Positions 20,419 through 28,154 of a DNA stretch of 64,000 nucleotides are shown piece by piece; positions within the stretch are counted from its first letter, which is position 1; the number at the start of each line of letters is the position of its first letter. The stretch comes from Roseateles_E sp005503085 (GTDB taxonomy: Bacteria > Pseudomonadota > Gammaproteobacteria > Burkholderiales > Burkholderiaceae_C). The stretch is taken from the NCBI RefSeq assembly GCF_028462495.1, contig NZ_JAQOWX010000011.1, positions 1 through 64,000 on the forward strand, written 5' to 3'. Both the position numbers and the translations under genes were made by a program. The notes under the pieces were generated by a model. That model had not been told where the DNA came from. It searched no databases and saw only the letters and a list, made by a program, of their open reading frames with translations.

Positions 20419-21369
20419 ATGAGCACAGCAGACTTCCCCACCGACCCCGCACTGCCCCCCGACGAGCAAGAATCCCCCGCCCCGGCCTGCGTGATGAGTT
20501 TCAACGCCAGCGAACCCAGCGGCGCCAGCGGCCTGGCCGGCGATATCGCCACCATCGCCGCGATGGGCGCGCATGCGCTGCCGGTCGTCACCGCGATCCT
20601 GCTGCGCGACACGGCCGAGGTCTTCGACCAGCATGTGCTGGACAGCGACACCGTGGTCGAGCAGGCGCGCAGCATCCTGGAGGACGTGACGATCACGGCC
20701 TGGAAGGTCGGCTTTCTCGGCAGCGCCGAAGGTGTCAGCGCGGTGGCCGAAGTTCTCAGTGATTACCCCGATGTTCCGCTGGTCGCCTATCTGCCTGCCA
20801 TCTCCTGGCTGGACGAGGAGCAGCAGCAGAGCTATCTGGATGCCTTCCGCGAGCTGGTGCTGCCACAGACCCATGTGCTGGTCGGCAACCACAAGACCCT
20901 GACCGATTTCCTGCTGCCCGACTGGGATGCAGACCGCCCGCCCTCGCCGCGCGAGCTGGCCGTCGCCGCCGGCCAGCATGGCGCCGAGCATGTGCTGGTG
21001 ACCGGCATCACCCTGCCCAACCAGTTCATCGACAATGTGCTGGCCAATGCCCAGGGCCCGATCACAGGCGAGAAGTTCGAGCGCTTCGAGGTCAATTTCA
21101 TCGGCGCCGGCGATACCTTGTCGGCCGCCATCGCCGCGCTGCTGTCGGTCGGTGCCGAGGTGCACAGCGCCGTGGCCGAGGCCCTGTCCTTCCTCGACCA
21201 ATCGCTCGATGCGGGCTTTCGCCCTGGCATGGGCAATGTGCTGCCCGACCGCTTCTTCTGGGCCCTGCCGCCCGAGGACGAGGAAGGCGCCGAGGCCGCC
21301 CTGATCGACCCGCTGGAACCGCTGGTGGCCGACGAGCCCCCGGGCCGGCCGCCGCGCCGTATGCACTGA
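20419..21369 (+). CDS. thiD: hydroxymethylpyrimidine/phosphomethylpyrimidine kinase
   Basis: 316-residue ribokinase-fold kinase for the two phosphorylations of HMP in thiamine synthesis. The usual substrate loop AGTDPSGGAG appears here as NASEPSGASGLAGDIATIAAMGAHALPVVTAI, and the anion-hole motif as GAGDTLSAAIAALL. Residues 1-24 are an extra acidic Pro-rich extension and the C-terminal 35 residues (ALPPEDEEGAEAAL onwards) are also extra. The divergence from the E. coli type leaves room for an HMP-salvage or related kinase role. It is followed 29 bases later by hemL. Confidence 0.85.
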   Translation: MSTADFPTDPALPPDEQESPAPACVMSFNASEPSGASGLAGDIATIAAMGAHALPVVTAILLRDTAEVFDQHVLDSDTVVEQARSILEDVTITAWKVGFLGSAEGVSAVAEVLSDYPDVPLVAYLPAISWLDEEQQQSYLDAFRELVLPQTHVLVGNHKTLTDFLLPDWDADRPPSPRELAVAAGQHGAEHVLVTGITLPNQFIDNVLANAQGPITGEKFERFEVNFIGAGDTLSAAIAALLSVGAEVHSAVAEALSFLDQSLDAGFRPGMGNVLPDRFFWALPPEDEEGAEAALIDPLEPLVADEPPGRPPRRMH

Positions 21370-21398
21370 GCGCCTGCATTGACTCTGTCTTTCCGATC

Positions 21399-22685
21399 AT
21401 GACCACGAATCAAGACCTGTTCGAGCGCTCGCAGCGCGTCATCCCTGGCGGCGTCAATTCGCCGGTGCGCGCCTTCCGCGCCGTCGGCGGCACGCCGCGC
21501 TTCATCAAGCGCGGTGAAGGCGCCTATATCGTCGATGCCGAGGGCCGGCGCTATATCGACTACATCGGCTCCTGGGGCCCGATGATCCTGGGCCACGGCC
21601 ACCCTGCCGTGCTGGATGCGGTGCTGAGTGCGGCGCGCGAGGGCTTCTCCTTCGGCGCGCCGACCGAGCGCGAGCTCGAGCTGGCCGAGGAGATCCTGAA
21701 GCTGGTGCCCAGCATGGAGCAGGTGCGCCTGGTCAGCTCCGGCACCGAGGCGACGATGAGCGCGATCCGGCTGGCGCGCGGCGCCACAGGCCGCAGCAAA
21801 TTCATCAAGTTCGAGGGCTGCTACCACGGCCACACCGACGCGCTGCTGGTCAAGGCGGGGTCGGGTCTTGCCACTTTCGGCCACCCGACCAGCGCCGGCG
21901 TACCGGCCGAGGTCGCCCAGCACACGCTGGTGCTGGAGTACAACAACCTCGCCCAGCTCGAAGAGGCCTTCGCGCTGCACGGGCCCGAGCTGGCCTGCGT
22001 GATCGTCGAGCCGATCGCCGGCAATATGAACTTCGTGCGCGCCAGCCTGCCCTTCATGAGCCGCATGCGCGAGCTGTGCTCGGCCCATGGCGCGCTGCTG
22101 GTGTTCGATGAGGTGATGACGGGCTTTCGCGTCGGCCTGAGCAGCGCGCAAGGCCACTATGCCAGCCTGATCCCCGGCTTCAAGCCCGATATCAGCGTGT
22201 TCGGCAAGGTCATCGGCGGCGGCATGCCGCTGGCCGCCTTTGGTGCCAGCCGCGACATCATGGCTCACCTCGCCCCGCTGGGCGGCGTCTACCAGGCCGG
22301 CACCCTGAGCGGCAACCCGGTCGCCACCGCCTGCGGCTTGGCCACGCTGCGCGAGATCCAGAAGCCCGGCTTCTTCGACGCGCTGAGCGAGCGCACCCGC
22401 AGCCTGGTCGACGGCCTGGTGGCGGTGGCCAAGGACAATGGCGTGCCCTTCAGCGCCGATTGCCAGGGCGGCATGTTCGGCTTCTTCCTGATGAGCGAGC
22501 TGCCGCAGAACTACACCACCGTGATGACGACCGACAAGGAGCGCTTCAACCGCTTCTTCCACGGCATGCTCGATGCCGGCGTCTACCTGGCACCCGCGCT
22601 GTATGAAGCCGGCTTCGTCAGCGGCGCCCACAGCGCGGCCGATATCGAGGCCACGCTGGACGCCGCCCGCAGCGCCCTGCGCTGA
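21399..22685 (+). CDS. hemL: glutamate-1-semialdehyde 2,1-aminomutase
   Basis: 428-residue PLP enzyme converting glutamate-1-semialdehyde to 5-aminolevulinate, the C5 entry to tetrapyrroles. The N-terminus SQRVIPGGVNSPVRAFRAVGG is diagnostic. LVSSGTEATMSAIRLARG binds the phosphate, FDEVMTGFR holds the PLP-ring aspartate, and Lys270 (FGKVIGGGMP) should form the Schiff base. GTLSGNPVA and the C-terminal AHSAADIEATLDAA complete it at the usual length. The next gene starts one base after its stop. Confidence 0.97.
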   Translation: MTTNQDLFERSQRVIPGGVNSPVRAFRAVGGTPRFIKRGEGAYIVDAEGRRYIDYIGSWGPMILGHGHPAVLDAVLSAAREGFSFGAPTERELELAEEILKLVPSMEQVRLVSSGTEATMSAIRLARGATGRSKFIKFEGCYHGHTDALLVKAGSGLATFGHPTSAGVPAEVAQHTLVLEYNNLAQLEEAFALHGPELACVIVEPIAGNMNFVRASLPFMSRMRELCSAHGALLVFDEVMTGFRVGLSSAQGHYASLIPGFKPDISVFGKVIGGGMPLAAFGASRDIMAHLAPLGGVYQAGTLSGNPVATACGLATLREIQKPGFFDALSERTRSLVDGLVAVAKDNGVPFSADCQGGMFGFFLMSELPQNYTTVMTTDKERFNRFFHGMLDAGVYLAPALYEAGFVSGAHSAADIEATLDAARSALR

Positions 22686-22686
22686 G

Positions 22687-23349
22687 ATGGCGCTCATGGC
22701 CCGCCGCTTCGATGCGGTGATCTTCGATATGGACGGTCTGCTGCTCGACTCCGAGCGACCGATCCGCGATGCCTGGCTGCGGCTGTCATCGCTGACCGAG
22801 GCCGACTATCTGCTGACGGTCGGCCGCAACCGGCCGGACAGCCTGGCCGTGCTGACCGAGAAGCTGGGCAGCCTGGCGGAGGCCGAGGGCGTGTATGAGG
22901 CGGTCGATGCCGAGATCGCCAGGCAGTTCCAAGGCCGCGGATTCGAACTCAAGGCCGGTGCGCTGGCCCTGCTGCAGGGACTTCAGGGCCTGGGCGTGCC
23001 GCTGGCCGTGGCCTCCTCGACCCGCCACGCCAAGGTGATCGACCGGCTCGACGCAGCCGGCATCCGTCACTTCTTTGGCCCCATCCACGGCGGCGACCAG
23101 GTGGCACGCGGCAAGCCGCATCCGGACCTGTTCGAGCTGGCCGCGCGCAGCCTTGGCATCCATCCTGCTAAGGCCCTGGTGTTCGAGGATTCCAGCTACG
23201 GCGCCCAGGGGGCGCTGACGGCGGGCATGGGCGTGGTCCTGGTGCCCGACCTGAAGCAGCCCGACCCGGCTATCGCCCCGCAGTGCCTGGTGCTAGGCTC
23301 CCTGGACGAGGTCCTGCCCCGCCTGCCCTCCTGGTTTAGAGACAACTGA
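22687..23349 (+). CDS. HAD-superfamily phosphatase (beta-phosphoglucomutase-like)
   Basis: 220-residue HAD hydrolase. Motif I FDMDGLLLDSE (nucleophile Asp14, acid Asp16), an alpha-helical cap, motif II VASSTRHAK, motif III Lys in GKPHPD, and motif IV FEDSSYGAQGA. These fit subfamily IA phosphatases that remove phosphate from sugar phosphates or similar metabolites; the substrate cannot be read off. ATG 22687 lies one base after hemL; ATG 22696 is an alternative start. The stop is one base before mpl. Confidence 0.9.
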   Translation: MALMARRFDAVIFDMDGLLLDSERPIRDAWLRLSSLTEADYLLTVGRNRPDSLAVLTEKLGSLAEAEGVYEAVDAEIARQFQGRGFELKAGALALLQGLQGLGVPLAVASSTRHAKVIDRLDAAGIRHFFGPIHGGDQVARGKPHPDLFELAARSLGIHPAKALVFEDSSYGAQGALTAGMGVVLVPDLKQPDPAIAPQCLVLGSLDEVLPRLPSWFRDN

Positions 23350-23350
23350 T

Positions 23351-24739
23351 ATGCATAGCCACATCCTCGGCATCTGCGGCACCTTCATGGGCGGCCTGGC
23401 CGCGCTGGCCCGCGAGGCCGGCCACAAGGTGACCGGCTGCGATGCCAATGTCTACCCGCCGATGTCCGATCAGTTGCAGGCCTTGGGCATCGAGCTGATC
23501 CAGGGCTTTGGCGCCGAGCAGCTGGCGCTCAAACCCGATCTGTTCGTGATCGGCAATGTCGTGACCCGCTCCTCGGAAGGCCGCTTCCCGCTGATGGAAG
23601 CCATTCTCGACGCCGGTCTGCCCTACACCTCGGGCCCGCAGTGGTTGGCCGAGCATGTCTTGCAGGGCCGCCATGTGCTGGCCGTGGCCGGCACCCATGG
23701 CAAGACCACGACCACCGCGATGCTGGCCTGGATTCTTGAGCAGACCGGGCTGGAGCCGGGCTTTCTGGTCGGCGGCGTGCCGCTGAACTTTGGCGTCTCG
23801 GCCCGGCTCGGCAAGGGCAAGCCTTTCGTCATCGAAGCCGACGAGTACGACACCGCCTTCTTCGACAAGCGCAGCAAGTTCGTCCACTACCGGCCGCGCA
23901 CCGCGATCCTGAACAATCTCGAGCACGACCACGCCGACATCTTCCCCGACCTGGCCGCGATCGAGACCCAGTTCCACCACCTGGTGCGCACCGTGCCGGC
24001 CAGCGGCCGCCTGGTCGTCAATGCCCGCGAGGACGCGCTCAAGCGCGTGCTCAGCCGCGGCTGCTGGAGCGAGGTGCAGCGCTTCGGCGCCCGCAAGGAA
24101 GAGCCCGGCGCGCTGCGCGCCCGTGGCGAGCCGCAGGCCTTCGACGTGCTGCGCGGCAGCCTGAAGGTCGCGCGGGTCGAATGGGCCCTGAGCGGCGAGC
24201 ACAACCAGCTCAATGCGCTGGCCGCGATCGCCGCCGCCGAGCATCTGGCAGTGCCGCCCGAGCAGTCGGCCGCCGCGCTGGCCACGTTCCAGAACGTGCG
24301 TCGCCGGCTGGAGCTGCGCGGCGAGGCCCTCGTTGAAGGAGGCAGCGTCAAGGTCTACGACGACTTCGCCCACCACCCGACCGCCATCCACACCACGGTC
24401 AACGGCCTGCGCCGCCGTATCGCGCCCAGCGAGCGCATCCTGGCCGTGTTCGAGCCGCGCTCCAACACGATGAAGCTGGGCACGATGAAGGCCCAGCTGC
24501 CCTGGTCGCTGGAAGAGGCCGATCTCAGTTTCTGCCATCAGGGCAGCGTCGACTGGGACGCCAAGGAAGTGCTGGCGACCATGGGCGCGCAGGCCCAGGT
24601 CTGTGCCGACATCGATGCGCTGGTGGCCGCCGTCGTCCGGGCCGCCAAGCCCGGCGACCATGTGCTGTGCATGAGCAATGGCGGCTTTGGCGGGATTCAC
24701 GAGAAGCTGCTCGCCGCGCTGCGGCAACGCGACGGCTGA
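23351..24739 (+). CDS. mpl: UDP-N-acetylmuramate:L-Ala-gamma-D-Glu-meso-DAP ligase
   Basis: 462-residue Mur-ligase-family enzyme that re-attaches recycled tripeptide to UDP-MurNAc. N-terminal nucleotide-binding region MHSHILGICGTFMGGLAALAR; ATP loop GTHGKTTTT with Lys118; EADEYDTAFFDKRSKF is typical of Mpl rather than MurC; then HNQLNALAAIAAAEHL, DDFAHHPTAI and VFEPRSNTMKLG. Full length. It ends the thiD-hemL-HAD-mpl run; the enzyme is peptidoglycan recycling, separate from the dcw cluster 33 kb away. Confidence 0.97.
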   Translation: MHSHILGICGTFMGGLAALAREAGHKVTGCDANVYPPMSDQLQALGIELIQGFGAEQLALKPDLFVIGNVVTRSSEGRFPLMEAILDAGLPYTSGPQWLAEHVLQGRHVLAVAGTHGKTTTTAMLAWILEQTGLEPGFLVGGVPLNFGVSARLGKGKPFVIEADEYDTAFFDKRSKFVHYRPRTAILNNLEHDHADIFPDLAAIETQFHHLVRTVPASGRLVVNAREDALKRVLSRGCWSEVQRFGARKEEPGALRARGEPQAFDVLRGSLKVARVEWALSGEHNQLNALAAIAAAEHLAVPPEQSAAALATFQNVRRRLELRGEALVEGGSVKVYDDFAHHPTAIHTTVNGLRRRIAPSERILAVFEPRSNTMKLGTMKAQLPWSLEEADLSFCHQGSVDWDAKEVLATMGAQAQVCADIDALVAAVVRAAKPGDHVLCMSNGGFGGIHEKLLAALRQRDG

Positions 24740-24808
24740 GGACTGCGCGGACCGCCATCTATCCACCGCGCCGCTGCAACTCTGCCGCAGCAGCCACTTT
24801 AAGCCAGT

Positions 24809-25834
24809 TCAGCGTGGCTGAGCTATGTTCTGCGCTTCCGTCGACTGCTGCCACTCACGCAAGAATTCGTGCGCCAGCTTGCGAGCCTCGGCCTCCTTTT
24901 CGGGGGGAAGGCTTCGGAGACCTGACATGGTCCGCACAGCGGCTTGGAAGGCCTCAATCACCCATTCTGGCGCCTTTGCCGCCACCAACATCTCGGGCAA
25001 CAACTGTCCCATGTCGTCACGGGTTTGCAGATGTGGTCGGCCTCGCTGCTTCAGCATCTCCATGAACAGCTCATAGCCTCGCAGCTCCACGGCGGACAAG
25101 CCTAGCGAATCTCCAAAGAACACCAGCTCGCTGAGGGTGGAGCCATGGCCGAGTCTGGCATCGCGGATCAAGGCCGCCCTCAGTACTTCATCGCTAATTT
25201 CGCGTTCCCCGACCAAACCCTGGCGGCGCAAAAACCAGTACTCGGAGGCGGCACCCGGCACACCACCTTCAATGCCTCGCTTCAGCAACGGGCCTAGCGG
25301 CATGTACATGTCCGGACTGAGTTCCTGACAACGGCGCTGAATAGCCTGATCATGCTTCAGATTGTCTAGGCGCAGCTGTCGGTATGCTTCGGCGTGCTCG
25401 TCCGCGCGTGCCAGGGCCCCGTAGCCCTGCTCAACTATCTTGTCGATCATCCCGCAGCGCCGGATCGCACCCGCAGCCTCGTAGGCATCCTCCGGCGAAC
25501 CGCCTGACTGTGCACGGCGTATCAATCCAACATAGTCAGGTACATCTGACCGGTCGGCACCAGTTTGCGTAATGGGCCTGGGCCGTGCAGCATCAACACC
25601 GCCTGCTGGCAAAGAGCCGGACCGGCTATGACCGTCGATTTCGAGGACTTTGCTGCCCGGACTCGCCGCATGTACAGCCGGCCCGCCATCACTCACTCCG
25701 TCTGCATCATGTCGGCCGACATACTTCAGCCAGAGAGTCCCGAGCAACACCAACGCCAACGCTATCGGTGCTCGCCTCACAAGCAAATGTTTAAGCCATT
25801 GCCGCATTGCAGCTCTCGACAGTAATGGCCTCAT
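24809..25834 (-). CDS. hypothetical membrane-anchored helical-repeat protein
   Basis: About 341 residues, not recognised. A basic N-terminus and one hydrophobic helix (PIALALVLLGTLWLKYVG) make it a signal-anchored protein. After a low-complexity linker comes an alpha-helical domain resembling Sel1/TPR-type repeats (DYVGLIRRAQSGGSPEDAYEAAGAIRRC; GVPGAASEYWFLRRQG; RLGHGSTLSELVFFGDSLGLS). ATG 25834 or ATG 25807 could be the start; neither has a strong ribosome site. Base composition and codon choice are less GC-rich than in mpl and the AI-2E gene around it. The downstream neighbour on the same strand end is mpl, convergent. Confidence 0.7.
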   Translation of the reverse strand: MRPLLSRAAMRQWLKHLLVRRAPIALALVLLGTLWLKYVGRHDADGVSDGGPAVHAASPGSKVLEIDGHSRSGSLPAGGVDAARPRPITQTGADRSDVPDYVGLIRRAQSGGSPEDAYEAAGAIRRCGMIDKIVEQGYGALARADEHAEAYRQLRLDNLKHDQAIQRRCQELSPDMYMPLGPLLKRGIEGGVPGAASEYWFLRRQGLVGEREISDEVLRAALIRDARLGHGSTLSELVFFGDSLGLSAVELRGYELFMEMLKQRGRPHLQTRDDMGQLLPEMLVAAKAPEWVIEAFQAAVRTMSGLRSLPPEKEAEARKLAHEFLREWQQSTEAQNIAQPR

Positions 25835-25906
25835 CGAGCAAACACCACAATCCACGAACGCTCTGAAGATCTGACATCCAGGCGCAGCCCCTTTTGGCCG
25901 AGGCCA

Positions 25907-26731
25907 TCAGCCCGGCGTCGCATTGCATTCGGCTTGCTTGGCTTCGCATCGTTGAGTTAGCCATGATGGACCAATTGTTTCGTTCGCAGCCACGCACGCC
26001 GTCATGCCAATCAAACCGGCATAAGTGCCAAGTCCTGTGAGTGCAATTAGGCCACCACCGGCAATGCACACCGCGTTGATGCGATTGACCGTTTCCTGTA
26101 CACCAGTTTGAACACAGAAGTCGCGCTGCGCCTTACAACGCGCAAAGCGTTGCGTTAGAGACTCCGAATTCCCACCAGCGATAGTCAGATCGACGCTCAA
26201 CGGACTCCATCCTGAAATCTGAACTTCTTGCCAGAATCCAATCCGCCCGACACTTTCACCAGTCACCGTCACGGGGGGAAGTGATGCGTGCATGCTCATC
26301 GAGTAGGCTAAGTTGCCACCGCAAAAGCCCAGTGGACGAGGGTCTGTCGATACAGCTGAACCCTGCTGTTGCAAGGACCTGACCGCTTGCCGTTCAGAAT
26401 CAGTCAAGCTCCGGCGGTCAATGGAAAGCAAATTACCGCCTGCCTCCACACCCAGGATGCGACCAGTACCTGCTTCCCGCACCAATTTGTGTCGAACACC
26501 GCCCAGGACGACGACAGTAGGCTGGCCATTTTCATACTCAAGACTTGCTGCGGTTCTCGGCGCTACATCACCAGCGCTCGAAAGGCTCGACGCGCGCGCG
26601 TTAACGCCTTCGGGCGTACGCGGCATCTGGAATGGCTCAAGCGTTTCACAACCGGCTCTTGCGCTGATTGCCGTAGCGCTAAGCGCCAACATGACAGCAA
26701 TAGCGATCAGTGCCCGAAACTGATGGTGCAT
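25907..26731 (-). CDS. hypothetical exported protein
   Basis: 274 residues with a clear signal peptide (MHHQFRALIAIAVMLALSATAISARAG, cleavage after ARA). GGGAG lies 8 bases before ATG 26731, which decides the start. The mature part has six or more cysteines, among them FCGGN, ARCKAQRDFC and RCEAKQAEC, suggesting disulphides. A glycine-rich hydrophobic helix (about 235-258) near the C-terminus could insert in a membrane. No family recognised. It precedes the anchored protein gene on the same strand by 72 bases, so the two may work together. GC content is visibly lower than in the flanks. Confidence 0.72.
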   Translation of the reverse strand: MHHQFRALIAIAVMLALSATAISARAGCETLEPFQMPRTPEGVNARASSLSSAGDVAPRTAASLEYENGQPTVVVLGGVRHKLVREAGTGRILGVEAGGNLLSIDRRSLTDSERQAVRSLQQQGSAVSTDPRPLGFCGGNLAYSMSMHASLPPVTVTGESVGRIGFWQEVQISGWSPLSVDLTIAGGNSESLTQRFARCKAQRDFCVQTGVQETVNRINAVCIAGGGLIALTGLGTYAGLIGMTACVAANETIGPSWLTQRCEAKQAECNATPG

Positions 26732-26813
26732 GACGATCTCCCTTTTGAGTGAAGTAGCTCGGCACGGAGTTTCATATTTCGCACAAAAGGGCGTCCATCG
26801 CCCCAAAGGAGGG

Positions 26814-26827
26814 GTAGGGAACCCTAC
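26814..26827. promoter_or_regulatory. 14-bp inverted repeat in the 216-base divergent gap
   Basis: GTAGGG, AA, CCCTAC, about 80 bases upstream of the exported-protein start and 120 upstream of the AI-2E gene. Possible operator. No gene is visible in the rest of the gap. Confidence 0.3.
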
Positions 26828-26947
26828 TTTGCACTCGCAAGCGTGAGTCCACCATTCATTGGCACAGCCGAACCGTCACCCTCGGCTAATCGGTCCAGGA
26901 TAGCCAGCTACGATGCGAGATCACTCCATCGCACACCCGAACGGATC

Positions 26948-28024
26948 ATGCCGCCCCTGCCCCCCGATGACGCCCCCGCCCTGCACGACAAGACCTTTGT
27001 GCTGCTGCTGGTGCTGGTGACCCTGGCCTTTGGCTGGATCCTCCTGCCCTTTTACGGCGCGGTGCTGTGGGGCACGGCAATGGCCATCGTGTTCGCGCCG
27101 CTGTACCGGCGCCTGCTCAAGCCCGCCAAGGGGCGGCGCACGCTGGCGGCGCTGGGTGCAATCCTCATTGTTCTGCTGCTGGTGATACTGCCGCTGGCCC
27201 TGATCACGCTGTCGCTGGTACAGGAGGGCACGGCGCTGTATGCAAAGAGCAAGTCGGGCGAGTTCAGCTTCACGACCTATGTGCAGCAGATCTATGCGGC
27301 GCTGCCGGCCTGGCTGACCCAGTTGCTGGACCGCTTCGGCCTGGGCAATCTCAACCTGCTGCAGGACAAGCTGGTGAGCGCGCTGAACCAGGGCAGCCAG
27401 TTGCTGGCGAGCAAGGCCCTGGGCTTCGGCCAGGACACCTTCGACTTCGTCGTCAGCTTCTTCATCATGCTCTACCTGATGTTCTTCGTGATGCGCGACG
27501 GCGAGCAACTGTCGCGCCGCATTCGCGAGGCGCTGCCCTTGCGCGCCACCTACAAGCGCATGCTGGCAGAGAAGTTCACCACCGTGATCCGCGCCACCGT
27601 CAAGGGCAATATCGCTGTGGCCGCGCTGCAGGGCGCTCTAGGCGGCCTGGCCTTCTGGGTGCTGGACGTGCATGCCCCGGTGCTGTGGGCCGTGCTGATG
27701 GCCTTTCTGTCGCTGCTGCCGGCCGTTGGCGCCGGCCTGGTGTGGCTGCCGGTAGCGCTGTACTTCCTGGCCACCGGCAATGTCGCGGCCGGCCTGGGCC
27801 TGATCGCCTATGGCGTGCTGGTGATCGGCCTGGTCGACAACCTGCTGCGGCCGCTGCTGGTCGGCAAGGACACCAAGATGCCCGACTACATCGTGCTGAT
27901 CTCCACGCTGGGCGGCATGGCCGTGTTCGGGCTGAACGGCTTTGTGATCGGCCCGCTGATCGCGGCGATGTTCATCGCGGTCTGGGACATCGTCGCCACC
28001 GAGCGGCGCGGCATGCACAACTAG
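26948..28024 (+). CDS. AI-2E/PerM-family membrane transporter
   Basis: 358-residue polytopic inner-membrane protein. About eight hydrophobic segments can be counted, beginning FVLLLVLVTLAFGWILLPF and ending FGLNGFVIGPLIAAMFIAVW. The conserved middle and end match the family: SFFIMLYLMFFVMRDGEQLSRRI, VKGNIAVAALQGALGGLAFWVLDV, LLPAVGAGLVWLP and DNLLRPLLVGKDTKMPDYIVLISTLGG. Members export autoinducer-2 or act as Na+/H+ exchangers, so the substrate is open. I start at ATG 26948; the longer frame from 26843 adds a non-hydrophobic leader. Confidence 0.9.
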   Translation: MPPLPPDDAPALHDKTFVLLLVLVTLAFGWILLPFYGAVLWGTAMAIVFAPLYRRLLKPAKGRRTLAALGAILIVLLLVILPLALITLSLVQEGTALYAKSKSGEFSFTTYVQQIYAALPAWLTQLLDRFGLGNLNLLQDKLVSALNQGSQLLASKALGFGQDTFDFVVSFFIMLYLMFFVMRDGEQLSRRIREALPLRATYKRMLAEKFTTVIRATVKGNIAVAALQGALGGLAFWVLDVHAPVLWAVLMAFLSLLPAVGAGLVWLPVALYFLATGNVAAGLGLIAYGVLVIGLVDNLLRPLLVGKDTKMPDYIVLISTLGGMAVFGLNGFVIGPLIAAMFIAVWDIVATERRGMHN

Positions 28025-28034
28025 CCACCCCTGT

Positions 28035-28064
28035 CCCGCAGGCGACAGTGCGGCGGGCTTTTCT
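28035..28064 (+). terminator. possible intrinsic terminator after the AI-2E gene
   Basis: A short GC stem (CCCGC with GCGGG, or the alternative CCGCA with TGCGG) followed by CTTTTCT. It lies 11 bases after the stop. The stem is short, so this is tentative. Confidence 0.35.
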
Positions 28065-28082
28065 GTAGAGCCCCTCCTCTAG

Positions 28083-28118
28083 CCCAGGGCCTTCACGCTT
28101 GGCGGTCCAGGCCCTGGG
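28083..28118 (+). promoter_or_regulatory. 10-bp-arm inverted repeat before the aldehyde dehydrogenase
   Basis: CCCAGGGCCT and AGGCCCTGGG pair perfectly around a 16-base loop, 37 bases upstream of the TTG start. No T-tract follows, so an operator or mRNA structure is more likely than a terminator. Confidence 0.4.
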
Positions 28119-28125
28119 GGTTAGC

Positions 28126-28138
28126 CTTGTGCCACAAG
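28126..28138. promoter_or_regulatory. 13-bp hyphenated palindrome before the aldehyde dehydrogenase
   Basis: CTTGTG, C, CACAAG. It ends 4 bases before the Shine-Dalgarno AAGGAG (28143-28148), so a bound repressor or a folded mRNA would block translation initiation. Confidence 0.35.
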
Positions 28139-28154
28139 ACACAAGGAGACCTGT

